Source: Oscillatoria princeps RMCB-10 (GTDB taxonomy: Bacteria > Cyanobacteriota > Cyanobacteriia > Cyanobacteriales > Oscillatoriaceae). Taken from it: a stretch of DNA of 64,000 bases. This document shows positions 7,757 to 17,155 of the stretch, piece by piece. Position 1 is the stretch's first letter, and each line of letters begins with the position of its first letter. The stretch spans positions 248,001 through 312,000 of the forward strand of contig JAHHHT010000001.1 of the NCBI GenBank assembly GCA_019359235.1, read 5' to 3'. The notes under the pieces were generated by a model, which worked only from the letters and a program-made list of their open reading frames with translations, did not search any database and was not told the DNA's origin. The translations under genes and the position numbers were made by a program.

Positions 7757-8017
7757 TTATTCGAGGGGGTCAATTTGAATCGGTGGCTGAGCTTGCCGGC
7801 AGCGGTTCCAGTTATTTAACAATTCTTGCTGGTGCAGTGCTGTCCATTCCAGCACCATTGAGCGAACCCGACTGGGTGCCGTTCCTTATATGATGGTAAT
7901 GGGTGAAATGCCGACAATCAACTCGTACTCGCCATAAAGGGCGTGGAAATGAGGTGGCGCATGGTCGTTGTAGAACATGCGAATGATAATTCCGTAGAAC
8001 AGAGAAATGACTGGCAT
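7757..8017 (-). pseudogene. DUF4160 gene broken by one nonsense codon
   Basis: Reading the minus strand from ATG at 8017 gives MPVISLFYGIIIRMFYNDHA and then PPHFHALYGEYE, the typical DUF4160 start. A TAA follows at codon 44 (7886-7888), and the frame continues GTAPSRVRSMVLEWTALHQQ and on to IDPLE before the natural stop at 7757. A single G-to-T change of GAA to TAA explains the break; the rest of the 86-codon gene is intact. An in-frame restart would produce only the C-terminal half. A sequencing error at this base is possible. Confidence 0.8.
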
Positions 8018-8127
8018 TTAAGGTTTCCTTTTCACTCCCTCAGATAGGGGCGATAATTTGGGATTTGTCACCATTCCCAAAGGTCCCGAATCCAGCAATA
8101 CTATTCTACTCATGGTAGGATGGATTC

Positions 8128-8520
8128 CTAAACTGCTAAATCTGCCGACTCAGGGACACCTTCAAAATCTGACTGGACGTTGGATTGAGGTTGGGGAGAC
8201 AAGTCATCAAATGCCTGACGGAGAACTTTCCCCGTCTCTTTTTGCTCCTCTTCATCTCCCTCCTCTCGCCACGAGCGCAGCAGTTCGCTCAGAGCTTTCT
8301 GCCGCTCTGCTCTCTTCACAGGGTCAGGGTTCTTAAGTTCGTCCATCGCTTTTGCCCAAGCATCAGATTGTGCCTGCTTCATGGTGACACTCTCACGAAA
8401 CAGGCGAATCATCTGAAGTAAATTGGGCCAGTATTCTTTAGGCGTTTGGTAAATCTCACGAAGGAGCTGTTCTATCGGCTCACTTATATGTGGCTGACTC
8501 CTTAAATCCTGCTGAGACAT
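8128..8520 (-). CDS. Hypothetical protein, possible antitoxin-like family of cyanobacteria
   Basis: 130 aa, helical and charged. The segment IYQTPKEYWPNLLQMIRLFRES followed by ELKNPDPVKRAERQKALSEL and a LLRSWREEGDEEEQKET stretch resembles short cyanobacterial proteins sometimes annotated as antitoxin components; I cannot name a domain. The ATG at 8520 sits in ordinary sequence upstream of the acnB terminator. No toxin partner is adjacent. A plus-strand reading frame overlapping it lacks any family feature and is ignored. Confidence 0.55.
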   Translation of the reverse strand: MSQQDLRSQPHISEPIEQLLREIYQTPKEYWPNLLQMIRLFRESVTMKQAQSDAWAKAMDELKNPDPVKRAERQKALSELLRSWREEGDEEEQKETGKVLRQAFDDLSPQPQSNVQSDFEGVPESADLAV

Positions 8521-8557
8521 AATTACCTCTTTTCACTCAATCCTGCTCTAGTTTAAC

Positions 8558-8584
8558 AAAAAAAAGCCCGCACCGGCGGGCTTC
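8558..8584 (-). terminator. Rho-independent terminator of acnB
   Basis: Read on the minus strand: AGCCCGCCGGTGCGGGCT hairpin followed directly by eight T's. It lies about 60 bp past the acnB stop codon, in the right orientation. Confidence 0.85.
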
Positions 8585-8646
8585 GTTTGTGTGGCGGCAG
8601 AATAAATTCTGCCGCAAAGTCGTGTCTAAACCACCGGCATCAGGCA

Positions 8647-11253
8647 CTATCGCGCAGCAGCCGGCATCCCCAAAATATCCTCAATTCGGGGCATTTGATC
8701 CACCGGCACCACACGACCTTCATCCTCAAAACCGGCAATCTGGTCAAAATTCAAATACCGGTACAAATCCCCAGCCAAAGGCTCAATCTTCTTCCCCACA
8801 ACATCGATATATTCCTGTACCGTAGGAACCCGACCCAACAGCGCACAAACCGCCGCCAACTCAGCAGAACCGAGATAAACTCGCGCATCCTTGCCCATGC
8901 GGTTATTGAAATTGCGCGTCGAAGTAGAAAACACCGTCACGCCATCTTCCACACGCGCCTGATTCCCCATGCACAAACTGCAACCGGGAACCTCTGTACG
9001 CGCACCGGCAGCCCCAAAAATCGCGTAGAAACCCTCCATCTTCAGCTGGTGTTCATCCATCCGCGTCGGAGGGCAAATCCACAAGCGCACACTCACCGGC
9101 GGCTCACCTTCCAGCACCTTTCCAGTCGCCCGGTAGTGACCGATATTCGTCATGCAAGAGCCGACAAACACCTCATCAATGCGATCGCCCGCCACCTCCG
9201 ACAGCAACTTCACATTATCCGGGTCATTCGGAGCCGCAACAATCGGCTCCTTAATTTCACTCAAATCAATCTCAATAACCTCTGCATACTCCGCATCCGC
9301 ATCAGCTTCCAGCAGCACAGGATTCGCCAGCCACTCCTCCATCTTCGCCACGCGGCGCATGATAGTGCGAGCGTCCTGATATCCCCGCGCCACCATATTT
9401 GTCAGCAGCGCCACATTCGACCGCAAATACTCCGCAACCGTCTCCACACCCAACTTAATCGTGCAGCCGGCACAAGAGCGCTCAGCCGTCGCATCCGTCA
9501 GTTCAAAAGCTTGCTCAACCTTCAAATCGGGCAAACCCTCAATCTCCAAAATCCGACCGGCGAAGACATTCTTCTTATTCTTCTTCTCCACCGTCATCAA
9601 ACCTTTCTGAATCGCCACATAGGGAATCGCATTCACAATATCCCGCAGCGTAATGCCCGGTTGCAACTCACCCTTAAACCGCACTAACACCGATTCCGGC
9701 ATATCCAGCGGCATCACCCCCAAAGCAGCAGCAAACGCCACCAGCCCCGAACCGGCTGGGAAAGAAATCCCCAGCGGAAAACGAGTGTGCGAGTCCCCAC
9801 CAGTTCCCACTGTATCTGGCAACAGCATCCGGTTAAGCCAAGAGTGGATAATCCCATCCCCAGGGCGCAAAGCCACACCGGCGCGAGAGGCAAAAAAGTC
9901 AGGAAGTTCGTGGTGAACTTTAATATCCACCGGCTTGGGATAAGCAGCCGTGTGGCAAAAACTCTGCATCACCAAGTCGGCGCTGAATCCCAGACAGGCG
10001 AGTTCTTTGAGTTCGTCCCGCGTCATCGGGCCCGTGGTATCCTGAGAGCCGACAGTAGTCATCACCGGCTCGCAAGAACTTCCCGGGCGCACGCCAGGAA
10101 GCCCGCAAGCTTTCCCGACCATTTTCTGAGCCAGGGTGTAGCCTTTGCCGGTATCTGCCGGCGGTTGGGGACGAATAAAAGTGGCGCTCGGCTCTAAACC
10201 GAGGGCTTGGCGGGTTTTGTCGGTCAGCGCTCGCCCGATCAGCAGGGGAATCCGCCCGCCGGCACGCACTTCGTCAAAAATGGTGTCCGGTTTGAGGGTG
10301 AAGGTGGAGATGACTTCCCCAGCTTCGTTAGTGATTTCACCTTTATAAGGATAGATGGTAATTGCCATGCCGGTTTCCATCGTGGTGACATCGCACTGGA
10401 TGGGGAGAGCACCGGCATCTTCGGCGGTGTTGAAGAAGATCGGGGCGATCGTACTGCCCAAAATGTAGCCCCCAGACCGCTTGTTGGGCACGCAGGGGAT
10501 ATCCTGCCCGATGTGCCAGAGGACGGAGTTAATTGCCGACTTGCGCGAGGAGCCGGTGCCGACCACATCGCCCACATAGGCCACGGGATGGCCTTTTTCC
10601 TTGAGCTGGGCGATGGTTTGCAGCGCCCCGGGCATGCGGGTTTCCAGCATGGCCAAGGCGTGCAGCGGAATGTCGGGGCGGGTGGGGGCGTGGGTTGCCG
10701 GTGACAAGTCATCGGTGTTTGTCTCTCCCGGAACTTTAAATACCGTGACGGTGATGGCTTCCGGCAGTTTGGGGCGGCGGGTGAACCACTCTGCAGCCGC
10801 CCAGGAGTCAATCACCTGCTTGGCGTAGGGGTTGGTATCCGACAAGTTAAGGACATCGTGGAAGGCGTCAAACACCAGCAGGGTTTTGCTCAGGGCTGCT
10901 GCTGCTGAGGCGGCTATAGAAGGGTCGCTCGACTTGAGCAGCTCAATCAGGGACTGGACGTTGTAGCCACCGGCCATTGTGCCCAGGAGTTCCACGGCAT
11001 CCTGGGGAGAAATTAGGGGGCAGTGGGTAACGCCATTGGCGACAGCAGTGAGAAAACCGGCTTTGACGTAGGCGGCTTGATCCACGCCTGGCGGGACACG
11101 ATCCCGCAGCAAGTGCAACAGCGTCTCTTCTTCAAGAGCCGGTGGGTTTTTCAGCAGCTCACACAGCTCGGATGTCTGCCCAGCAGAAAGCGGCAGCGGC
11201 GGAATGCCCAGCTCCGCCCGCTCAGCAACGTGTTTGCGATAAGATTCCAGCAT
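8647..11253 (-). CDS. acnB: Bifunctional aconitate hydratase 2 / 2-methylisocitrate dehydratase
   Basis: 868 aa, the usual AcnB length. Converts citrate to isocitrate via cis-aconitate in the TCA cycle using a 4Fe-4S cluster. The HEAT-like N-terminal domain (residues 1-160, ending near [12 protein letters not shown]) identifies AcnB rather than AcnA. The swivel domain follows, with [20 protein letters not shown]. The C-terminal catalytic part carries [12 protein letters not shown] and the cluster cysteines in [15 protein letters not shown] and [13 protein letters not shown]. Single gene with its own terminator (8558-8584). Nothing is missing or odd. A long open frame on the opposite strand is only a codon-bias shadow. 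Confidence 0.97.
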   Translation of the reverse strand: MLESYRKHVAERAELGIPPLPLSAGQTSELCELLKNPPALEEETLLHLLRDRVPPGVDQAAYVKAGFLTAVANGVTHCPLISPQDAVELLGTMAGGYNVQSLIELLKSSDPSIAASAAAALSKTLLVFDAFHDVLNLSDTNPYAKQVIDSWAAAEWFTRRPKLPEAITVTVFKVPGETNTDDLSPATHAPTRPDIPLHALAMLETRMPGALQTIAQLKEKGHPVAYVGDVVGTGSSRKSAINSVLWHIGQDIPCVPNKRSGGYILGSTIAPIFFNTAEDAGALPIQCDVTTMETGMAITIYPYKGEITNEAGEVISTFTLKPDTIFDEVRAGGRIPLLIGRALTDKTRQALGLEPSATFIRPQPPADTGKGYTLAQKMVGKACGLPGVRPGSSCEPVMTTVGSQDTTGPMTRDELKELACLGFSADLVMQSFCHTAAYPKPVDIKVHHELPDFFASRAGVALRPGDGIIHSWLNRMLLPDTVGTGGDSHTRFPLGISFPAGSGLVAFAAALGVMPLDMPESVLVRFKGELQPGITLRDIVNAIPYVAIQKGLMTVEKKNKKNVFAGRILEIEGLPDLKVEQAFELTDATAERSCAGCTIKLGVETVAEYLRSNVALLTNMVARGYQDARTIMRRVAKMEEWLANPVLLEADADAEYAEVIEIDLSEIKEPIVAAPNDPDNVKLLSEVAGDRIDEVFVGSCMTNIGHYRATGKVLEGEPPVSVRLWICPPTRMDEHQLKMEGFYAIFGAAGARTEVPGCSLCMGNQARVEDGVTVFSTSTRNFNNRMGKDARVYLGSAELAAVCALLGRVPTVQEYIDVVGKKIEPLAGDLYRYLNFDQIAGFEDEGRVVPVDQMPRIEDILGMPAAAR

Positions 11254-11660
11254 CTTTTAGCTCTGTACAGATCGTATCAGGACAATTGTGCGCTCAAAGT
11301 AAGGGTTTATGGCAAGTGTCATTGGGGATTGGGGATTGGGCATCATCGCATTGGGGATGCAAGGATTTTGGATGCCCGGATTTTGGATTTTGGATTGATT
11401 GTTTGGCTCAATGGGCCATGCCCATGCCCTATGCCCGGTGCCCGGTGCCCGGTGCCCGGTGCCCTATGCCCCATGCCCCATGCCCCATACCCTCCCTCAG
11501 CTTCCAGCCGCACCCCGCCCCTTACATATAGCTGTCCTATACCTGGTATTTTTAAGAAAAATTTATACAAGCTTGATTGCAACAAACTTTTAATTTAAAC
11601 TTTAAGAAAGTTTAAGTTTTTTTTAATATTGCTGGAGAAAAGACTAAAATTACTCACAAC
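11254..11660. other. Intergenic region between acnB and PAS/EAL gene
   Basis: Divergent promoters for acnB (minus) and the PAS/EAL gene (plus) must lie here. The middle is filled with heptamer-type repeats: GGGGATT units near 11325, GGATTTTGGATT near 11370 and a GCCCGGT/GCCCCAT array at 11425-11489. The last 120 bp before the plus-strand gene are AT-rich. No gene supported. Confidence 0.6.
11425..11489. repeat. Heptanucleotide tandem repeat array
   Basis: Consecutive 7-bp units of GCCCGGT, drifting to GCCCTAT and GCCCCAT, about nine in a row. Short tandem heptamers of this kind are well known in filamentous cyanobacteria. Confidence 0.85.
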
Positions 11661-14600
11661 ATGTTAAAAGCGAGCGTTGAACTCGGGGGTTTGCAATTCG
11701 TTCAGACCCACAGATACCTGACCTATCGGGCCGGCCCTAAGGGTCGCGCAAGGAGGCAAGTGAGACAGATAAACTTACAACTGGCACAACCAATGAGCGA
11801 GAGCCGTGGCGCAGGAGCAATGCCGGCAGCACAGGCAACTGGGCGGGAGGATCGATGCAGGGGGTGCGAGCTGCCCTGCGCGTGTACCGTCGTAGAATTG
11901 ATGCCGGTGCCGGTGGCGATCAGCCGTCTGGCGGACGGGACAGTCTTGTACGCAAACGAGCTATTTGGCCAAACCTTCGGGCTTTCCTCCCCGGAATTGA
12001 TTGGACGCCCGAAACCGGACTTCTACTGGGAGCCGGCTGAGCGGCGGCTTCTGCTGGAGGCGCTGAAGCGGGATGGGGCTGTTCGCAACTGGGAGTTGCG
12101 CGTCAAGAAAGCGGACGGCACCCCCTTCTGGGTTGCCGTGTCGCTGCAGCCGCTGATTTTCAATAATGAGCCAGCCCTCTTGGGCACGTTCTGCGAGATC
12201 ACGGAGCGCGTACTCGCCCTTGCGTCGCTCTGTGAAAGCGAGGAGCGCTATCGCCAGCTGGTAGAACTCTCTCCCGACGCGACGCTCGTCTGCCAGCAAG
12301 GCCAATTGGTCTACATCAATCCTGCCGGTGCCAAACTGCTTGGTGCCACCGCCAGCTCGGAACTCACCGGCTTGCCCGTTTCAGATTTTATCCCCAATCT
12401 CCACTCTAAAATCCAGAAGATAAACTCTAAAATCGTCGAGATAGCCAGTGCAGCCATCAACTATCGGGGGCAACCTGCCTCACAGGTCGTCCTCAGGGAC
12501 ATAACAGAGTTTCTCTGGCAACAAGAGGCGCTCCTGCAGGCGAAGGATCAGCTCCAGACTATTTTGGATGCCGTGCCCGGAATTGTTTCTTGGATTGGCT
12601 CAGATTTGCGCTACCTGGGGGTGAACAGGCATTTAGCTGCCCTTTACGGCTTGCCTCCCGCAGCCTTTGTCGGCCAGAACATTGGGTTTCTCGGAGCCAG
12701 CCCAGAATTTTGCGAATTTGTGCGCCAGTTTTTTGCCAGTTCCGCCAGCGAAGCCAGCCACGAGCTGCCGGCACAAGTGGGTGGCGAGGTGCGGAACTAT
12801 CTGATGGTGGCGCAGAAGTCCAATCGGGGGGAGGCAGCGTTTCTCGTTGGGATTGATGTCACCTCCCGCGTACAGGCTGAGGCAGCCCTGAAAAAATCGG
12901 AAGCCAACGTCAGAGCTATTTTTAATAGCAGCCTCCAGTGCATATTGCTGATAGACCGCAATTATAAGATTCAAGCCTTTAACAGAACAGCGAGTGATGG
13001 TGCCAAACTGATTTGGGGTAAATCTCTTCAGGAAGGAGAATCTATTTATGAATACGTGTCTTCCGAGAGCTTAGAGTGTTTTAACAGACATTTAAGCCTA
13101 GCTCTGCGAGGTCAGTCTATCAGAACAGAGCGGAATATAAAAGGAATTAGCAAGTCAAGCCACTGGTTTGAAGTCAGCTACAATCCAGTGTTTGACGAGC
13201 GGGGAGACGTGAGCGGCGTCTATTTTAGCGCCGTCAATATAGACGGACGGAAAAAAGCCGTTGAGGCGCTCGCTAAAAGTGAGGAGCGTTTCCGCTCCCT
13301 AGTGCAAAACTCCTCAGATATTATTACCGTTCTCGATGCCGGCGGAACCGTCCGCTATCAAAGTCCGTCGGGAGAGCGAATTTTGGGGTACGCCCCCCAA
13401 CAGTTAATCGGCAAAAACCTCTTCGATTGCGTCCATCCGGAAGACGCACCAGCAGTCAAGATTGCGTTTGCCAAGGCAATCCAAGAACCGGGCGCAGCGG
13501 TGAAGGTGGAGTTTCGCTATCGCCACGCGGACGGTTCTTGGGTGTGTTTGGAGGCGGTGGGCAGCAACCGGCTTGACGATTCCGCTATCGCTGGCGTTGT
13601 GGTCAACTCCCGCGACATCACCAGCCGCGTGCACCAGGAGGAGCGCTTGCGCCTGTTCGAGCGAGCCATTGCCGCCAGCAGCAACGGCATCACGATCACT
13701 GACGCCCAGAAGCCAAACAACCCAGTCGTTTACGTCAACCCCAGTTTTGAGAAATTGACGGGTTACGCGGCGGCTGAAGCAATCGGGCGCAACTTGCGGT
13801 TCCTGCAAGGCTCTGACACAGACCAACCCGGGTTAAAGAAATTGCGGGCGGCGATTGGGGGGCGAAAAGACTGCACGGTGGTTTTGCGCAACTACCGCAA
13901 AGATGGCACGGTGTTTTGGAATGAACTGCACATTTCGCCGGTGCACAGCGAGCGGGGTCAGCTGACTCACTTTATCGGCGTCCAAACCGATATCACTGAC
14001 CGGAAAATCACGGAAGAAGAATTAATCTACAGTGCCTTTCACGACACCCTCACCGGCTTGGCCAACCGGGCGCTGCTGATGGCTCGGCTGGGGCAGGCAG
14101 TGGCGCGGGCCAAAGAGAAAGCGGATTGCGGGTTTGCCGTCCTTTTCCTGGATCTCGATCGCTTTAAAACGATTAACGACAGCCTGGGGCACACCGTCGG
14201 CGACCAGCTGCTGATTGCCTTCGCTCACCGCCTCCAGACGTTCTTCAGCAATTCTAAATTCCTTGAAAATTCCAAATTCATAATTCATAATTATCTTGTA
14301 GCGCGTCTGGGGGGAGACCATTTCGTCATCCTCCTGGAAGGCATCCGCACCTCCAGCGACGCCACCCGCTTAACTGAGCTTCTCCACAAAGAACTTCTGG
14401 CTCCTTTCAACCTCGACGGACACGAGGTATTCATCACGGCTAGCATTGGCATCGCTGTTGCCGAAGGCGGAATTCATTCTTGGGCCAGGGAATATCTTTC
14501 CTCCGGCCCGGGAGACTTCCTGCGCGATGCGGACATTGCCATGTACCACGCCAAGGCGCGGGGCAAAGCCCGCTATGCGGTGTTTGACAAGGCCATGCGC

Positions 14601-15422
14601 GAGCGGGCTGTGGCGCAGTTGCAATTGGAAAATGACTTGCGGCGGGCCATCGAACGCCAAGAGCTTCAGCTTTACTACCAGCCTATTGTGTCCCTGACCG
14701 ATCTTCGGATTGTCGGTTTCGAGGCGCTGGTGCGCTGGCAGCACCCACAGCGCGGCTTTGTCTCGCCCTCCGAGTTCATCCCCCTGGCAGAAGAAACCGG
14801 CCTCATCCTCCCCCTGGGAGCCTGGGTGCTCCGGGAAGCTTGCTGGCAGCTGCGCCGGTGGCAGCAGGGGGGGCACAGCGCAGATGGGCCGGCACGGGGG
14901 CCTGCCCCTGCGACACTGACGGTGAGCGTCAACCTCTCCGGCAAGCAGTTTTTGCAACTGGATCTGGTGGAACAAATCGACCAAATTCTCTCGGAAACCG
15001 GCTTGCATGCCGGCAGCTTGAAGCTGGAAATCACCGAAAGCGCGCTCGTGGACAATACCGAATCCGCTGCCCAGATGCTGTCGCAACTCAGAGCTCGGAA
15101 TATTCAACTGTGTCTCGATGACTTCGGCACCGGCTATTCATCCTTGAGTTACCTGCACCGATTTCCGATCAACACGCTGAAGATTGACCGCACCTTCGTC
15201 AACCGCACCGGCGTTGAGGGCGATAGCACCGAGATTGTCCGAACCTGCGTCATGCTGGCTCACAGTCTGGGCATGGATGCGGTCGCCGAAGGCGTGGAAA
15301 CAAAAGAGCAGCTGGCACAGCTCCGGGCTCTCGGCTGCGAATACGGTCAGGGATATTTTTTCTCTAAGCCACTGCCCGCCGCCGCCGCACTGGCAATCCT
15401 TGCGGCACCTCCGCAGTGGTGA
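11661..15422 (+). CDS. Multi-PAS protein with degenerate GGDEF and intact EAL domain
   Basis: 1253 aa cytoplasmic signalling protein. A Cys-rich N-terminal segment (DRCRGCELPCACTVVEL, near residue 65-80) precedes about six PAS domains, each ending in a DIT-R type motif. The last PAS (about 670-790) looks LOV-like (GRNLRFLQGSDTDQ), but the photoreactive cysteine position is Leu. The GGDEF domain (about 795-970) has GGDHF instead of GGDEF and an extra SNSKFLENSKFIIHNY stretch just before it, so cyclase activity is doubtful. The EAL domain (about 985-1245) keeps GFEALVRW, KLEITESAL, LDDFGTGYSSL, LKIDRTFV and EGVETKEQL and should be an active c-di-GMP phosphodiesterase. Start is uncertain; an ATG at 11793 (MSESRGAG) is an alternative. 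Confidence 0.9.
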   Translation: MLKASVELGGLQFVQTHRYLTYRAGPKGRARRQVRQINLQLAQPMSESRGAGAMPAAQATGREDRCRGCELPCACTVVELMPVPVAISRLADGTVLYANELFGQTFGLSSPELIGRPKPDFYWEPAERRLLLEALKRDGAVRNWELRVKKADGTPFWVAVSLQPLIFNNEPALLGTFCEITERVLALASLCESEERYRQLVELSPDATLVCQQGQLVYINPAGAKLLGATASSELTGLPVSDFIPNLHSKIQKINSKIVEIASAAINYRGQPASQVVLRDITEFLWQQEALLQAKDQLQTILDAVPGIVSWIGSDLRYLGVNRHLAALYGLPPAAFVGQNIGFLGASPEFCEFVRQFFASSASEASHELPAQVGGEVRNYLMVAQKSNRGEAAFLVGIDVTSRVQAEAALKKSEANVRAIFNSSLQCILLIDRNYKIQAFNRTASDGAKLIWGKSLQEGESIYEYVSSESLECFNRHLSLALRGQSIRTERNIKGISKSSHWFEVSYNPVFDERGDVSGVYFSAVNIDGRKKAVEALAKSEERFRSLVQNSSDIITVLDAGGTVRYQSPSGERILGYAPQQLIGKNLFDCVHPEDAPAVKIAFAKAIQEPGAAVKVEFRYRHADGSWVCLEAVGSNRLDDSAIAGVVVNSRDITSRVHQEERLRLFERAIAASSNGITITDAQKPNNPVVYVNPSFEKLTGYAAAEAIGRNLRFLQGSDTDQPGLKKLRAAIGGRKDCTVVLRNYRKDGTVFWNELHISPVHSERGQLTHFIGVQTDITDRKITEEELIYSAFHDTLTGLANRALLMARLGQAVARAKEKADCGFAVLFLDLDRFKTINDSLGHTVGDQLLIAFAHRLQTFFSNSKFLENSKFIIHNYLVARLGGDHFVILLEGIRTSSDATRLTELLHKELLAPFNLDGHEVFITASIGIAVAEGGIHSWAREYLSSGPGDFLRDADIAMYHAKARGKARYAVFDKAMRERAVAQLQLENDLRRAIERQELQLYYQPIVSLTDLRIVGFEALVRWQHPQRGFVSPSEFIPLAEETGLILPLGAWVLREACWQLRRWQQGGHSADGPARGPAPATLTVSVNLSGKQFLQLDLVEQIDQILSETGLHAGSLKLEITESALVDNTESAAQMLSQLRARNIQLCLDDFGTGYSSLSYLHRFPINTLKIDRTFVNRTGVEGDSTEIVRTCVMLAHSLGMDAVAEGVETKEQLAQLRALGCEYGQGYFFSKPLPAAAALAILAAPPQW

Positions 15423-15650
15423 GATCGCACCAGTCCGGCATCACTAAACTGAAGGAAACTCCTTCGCAACTCGATCCCGGGCCAAAGTCCGGGATCGAGA
15501 ACTGTTATCCTGTCGGGTTAATTAACCGCAATTCAGCTGCCAATGCCCCATCGCCCACTGCCCCAATGCCCAATGACCTACAACTTTACAAATTCGATGC
15601 AACCGGATATAATATAAAATATAGGCAGTCACTCACAATTCATAGCCCCC

Positions 15651-15965
15651 ATGTCCCACCGGCTATCCAGCGGAAGAACTCTCCCCAAATTTAGCACCAT
15701 GCCGCGTCAGAAGTCTGAACTGACAGCCGGCGTTGATATCTACAAGCTGCTCATTGAAAAAAAACGATTGCAACAGGAGCTGGACATGATGGAACAGCGC
15801 CGGCAGCAGATTTACCAGCGCCTTGCCGTTCTTGAAAATCAACTTGCCTCGCAGACAAACAGCATCCAGCAGCAGGGGGAAAACCCACCGGCATCCGGAA
15901 ACGTGCCGGTGCCCGCTCCCTCTCCCCAGCCAGCAAATTTGCAATCTTTTGTGCTAGAATATTGA
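15651..15965 (+). CDS. gvpV: Gas vesicle protein GvpV
   Basis: 104 aa. The start MSHRLSSGR...STMPRQKSEL, the coiled-coil DIYKLLIEKKRLQQELDMME and the ending in FVLEY match cyanobacterial GvpV, a small accessory protein in gas vesicle clusters. The coiled coil covers about residues 28-65, followed by a Gln/Pro-rich linker. It is convergent with the CxxCxGxG/gvpN/gvpC genes on the other strand about 440 bp away rather than in one operon with them, which is unusual for gvp genes. Role in vesicle assembly is by family only. Confidence 0.85.
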   Translation: MSHRLSSGRTLPKFSTMPRQKSELTAGVDIYKLLIEKKRLQQELDMMEQRRQQIYQRLAVLENQLASQTNSIQQQGENPPASGNVPVPAPSPQPANLQSFVLEY

Positions 15966-16403
15966 GCGGTCATTGGGGTTGGGTAAAAGCTCCGCACAAC
16001 ACGAATGCAACGTATGATTCATTTTATTTTAAAATGAACCGCCAAGACGCCAAGAACGCCAAGAAGAAGGAATACAGAGATAGTTGCTCAGTAAAATTAA
16101 AGGAGCAATTTACAAGATTTTAGGGGTGCGAGGCGTGCGGCGAGAGCAGGTGTGGTGCGTAGCACTTCAGGGATGAAGGGCGAGCGCCTTGCTGGAATGA
16201 GCGGTTCCGCTTTGGGGAGCTGTAGCCCCGTGCGTGGCCGCCCCTACGCCGCCGGCTACCGACGGAGACTGCCCCCGGAACGAGAAAACGAGAAAATTTT
16301 TAGTTTTAGTTTTTCCCCCCTCTCCTGCTCTTGTAGAGACGCGATTTATCGCGTCTGGGGTTAGGGGGGTGAGGGTGAAGCATTGCCCAGCAACCAGCAA
16401 AAT
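15966..16403. other. Intergenic region after gvpV
   Basis: Contains a copy of the dispersed 'aaccgccaagacgccaagaacgcc' repeat (16033-16062) and GC-rich sequence with short inverted repeats (for example gagacgcgatttatcgcgtct at 16337-16357). It is a convergent region, so it should contain terminators; none with a clear T-run was found. No gene supported. Confidence 0.5.
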
Positions 16404-16886
16404 CTAAAACAATCGCTTAAGTCCTGTACCGCGACAGGGATAGCAATAGAAACCGTTGGTTCGCTTCGTGCCGGTGCCGGCGCAGTCGGGGCACAGTTGG
16501 GGGCGACTCTTGCTCTCATCCAACAAGCGCGGCTGGAAATGGAATCCCTTACCGCTACAGGCGAGACAGGGATTCCTGGCACCAATCGGGGAAACCCCTG
16601 TGCCCCGACAGTAGGCGCAGCGCACGGTGGGAAAAAAGAGCCGGTGAGATCCGCGCCCGTGACAGACGGGGCAAGTCGAGAGGGGGGACATGATCCTGAA
16701 ACGGTCTTTGCCGGTGCCCTCGCAGTAGGGGCACTCGCAGATTTTCGAGTTGGGATCCGCGCTATCCAACAGGGGTTGGGGGGACAGCAGGGGTTGGGGG
16801 GAATCGATTTTTGGGGAATCGATTTTTGGGGAATCGATTTTTGGGGAATCGATTTTTGTTTCTAGATTCTTCATCGCTAATCTCAT
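16404..16886 (-). CDS. CxxCxGxG zinc-domain protein (DnaJ cysteine-rich-like) near gvpN
   Basis: 160 aa. Eight cysteines in four DnaJ-type motifs: CPYCEGTG, CPVCHGRG, CAYCRGTG and CLACSGKG, followed by CPDCAGTG and CYPCRGTG. It is a DnaJ-like central zinc domain without J-domain or client-binding domain. The N-terminus is KIDSP repeated four times then PQPLLSPQPLL, encoded by a 15-bp tandem repeat. Start at 16886 has AAGGG eight bases upstream. It follows gvpN on the same strand (270 bp gap). Stand-alone CxxCxGxG proteins can act as chaperone or assembly factors; a link with gas vesicle proteins is only by position. Confidence 0.75.
   Translation of the reverse strand: MRLAMKNLETKIDSPKIDSPKIDSPKIDSPQPLLSPQPLLDSADPNSKICECPYCEGTGKDRFRIMSPLSTCPVCHGRGSHRLFFPTVRCAYCRGTGVSPIGARNPCLACSGKGFHFQPRLLDESKSRPQLCPDCAGTGTKRTNGFYCYPCRGTGLKRLF
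16798..16858. repeat. 15-bp tandem repeat inside the CxxCxGxG gene
   Basis: Four units of GGGGAATCGATTTTT in a row. Being a multiple of three, it is translated on the minus strand as KIDSP x4. The unit resembles the heptamer GGATTTT/GGGGATT arrays found between genes elsewhere in the window. Confidence 0.85.
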
Positions 16887-17155
16887 GTAAAATCCCTTTG
16901 ACAGCTCAGCTGCTGCCGGCTTGCCCGCACCGCAGAGGCGAACCGCCGGAAAGCCCCTACTTTGAGCGCACGCACTTGTGCTTGCAAACTCTTAACCTGC
17001 TAGCGCCACAGCTACGTGAATTATATCAAGTCCGGTAGCGACTTTTGTTTTTGAGAGCGGATAAATTCGGTTTCTACAAGAGTTTTCCCCTAAGGACACC
17101 GGCGAAAAGCCATCCCCCCGACAGAGGGCCGGTTTTCACTGCCCTCGGTGTGCAG

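Noticed and set aside
8058-8336. 92-codon plus-strand frame overlapping the hypothetical gene at 8128-8520
   Set aside because: The opposite strand has the better coding character and a family resemblance; this frame has none.
8587-9687. 366-codon open frame opposite acnB
   Set aside because: Very rich in Arg/His/Gln with no family features, and fully antisense to a certain acnB; an effect of codon bias.
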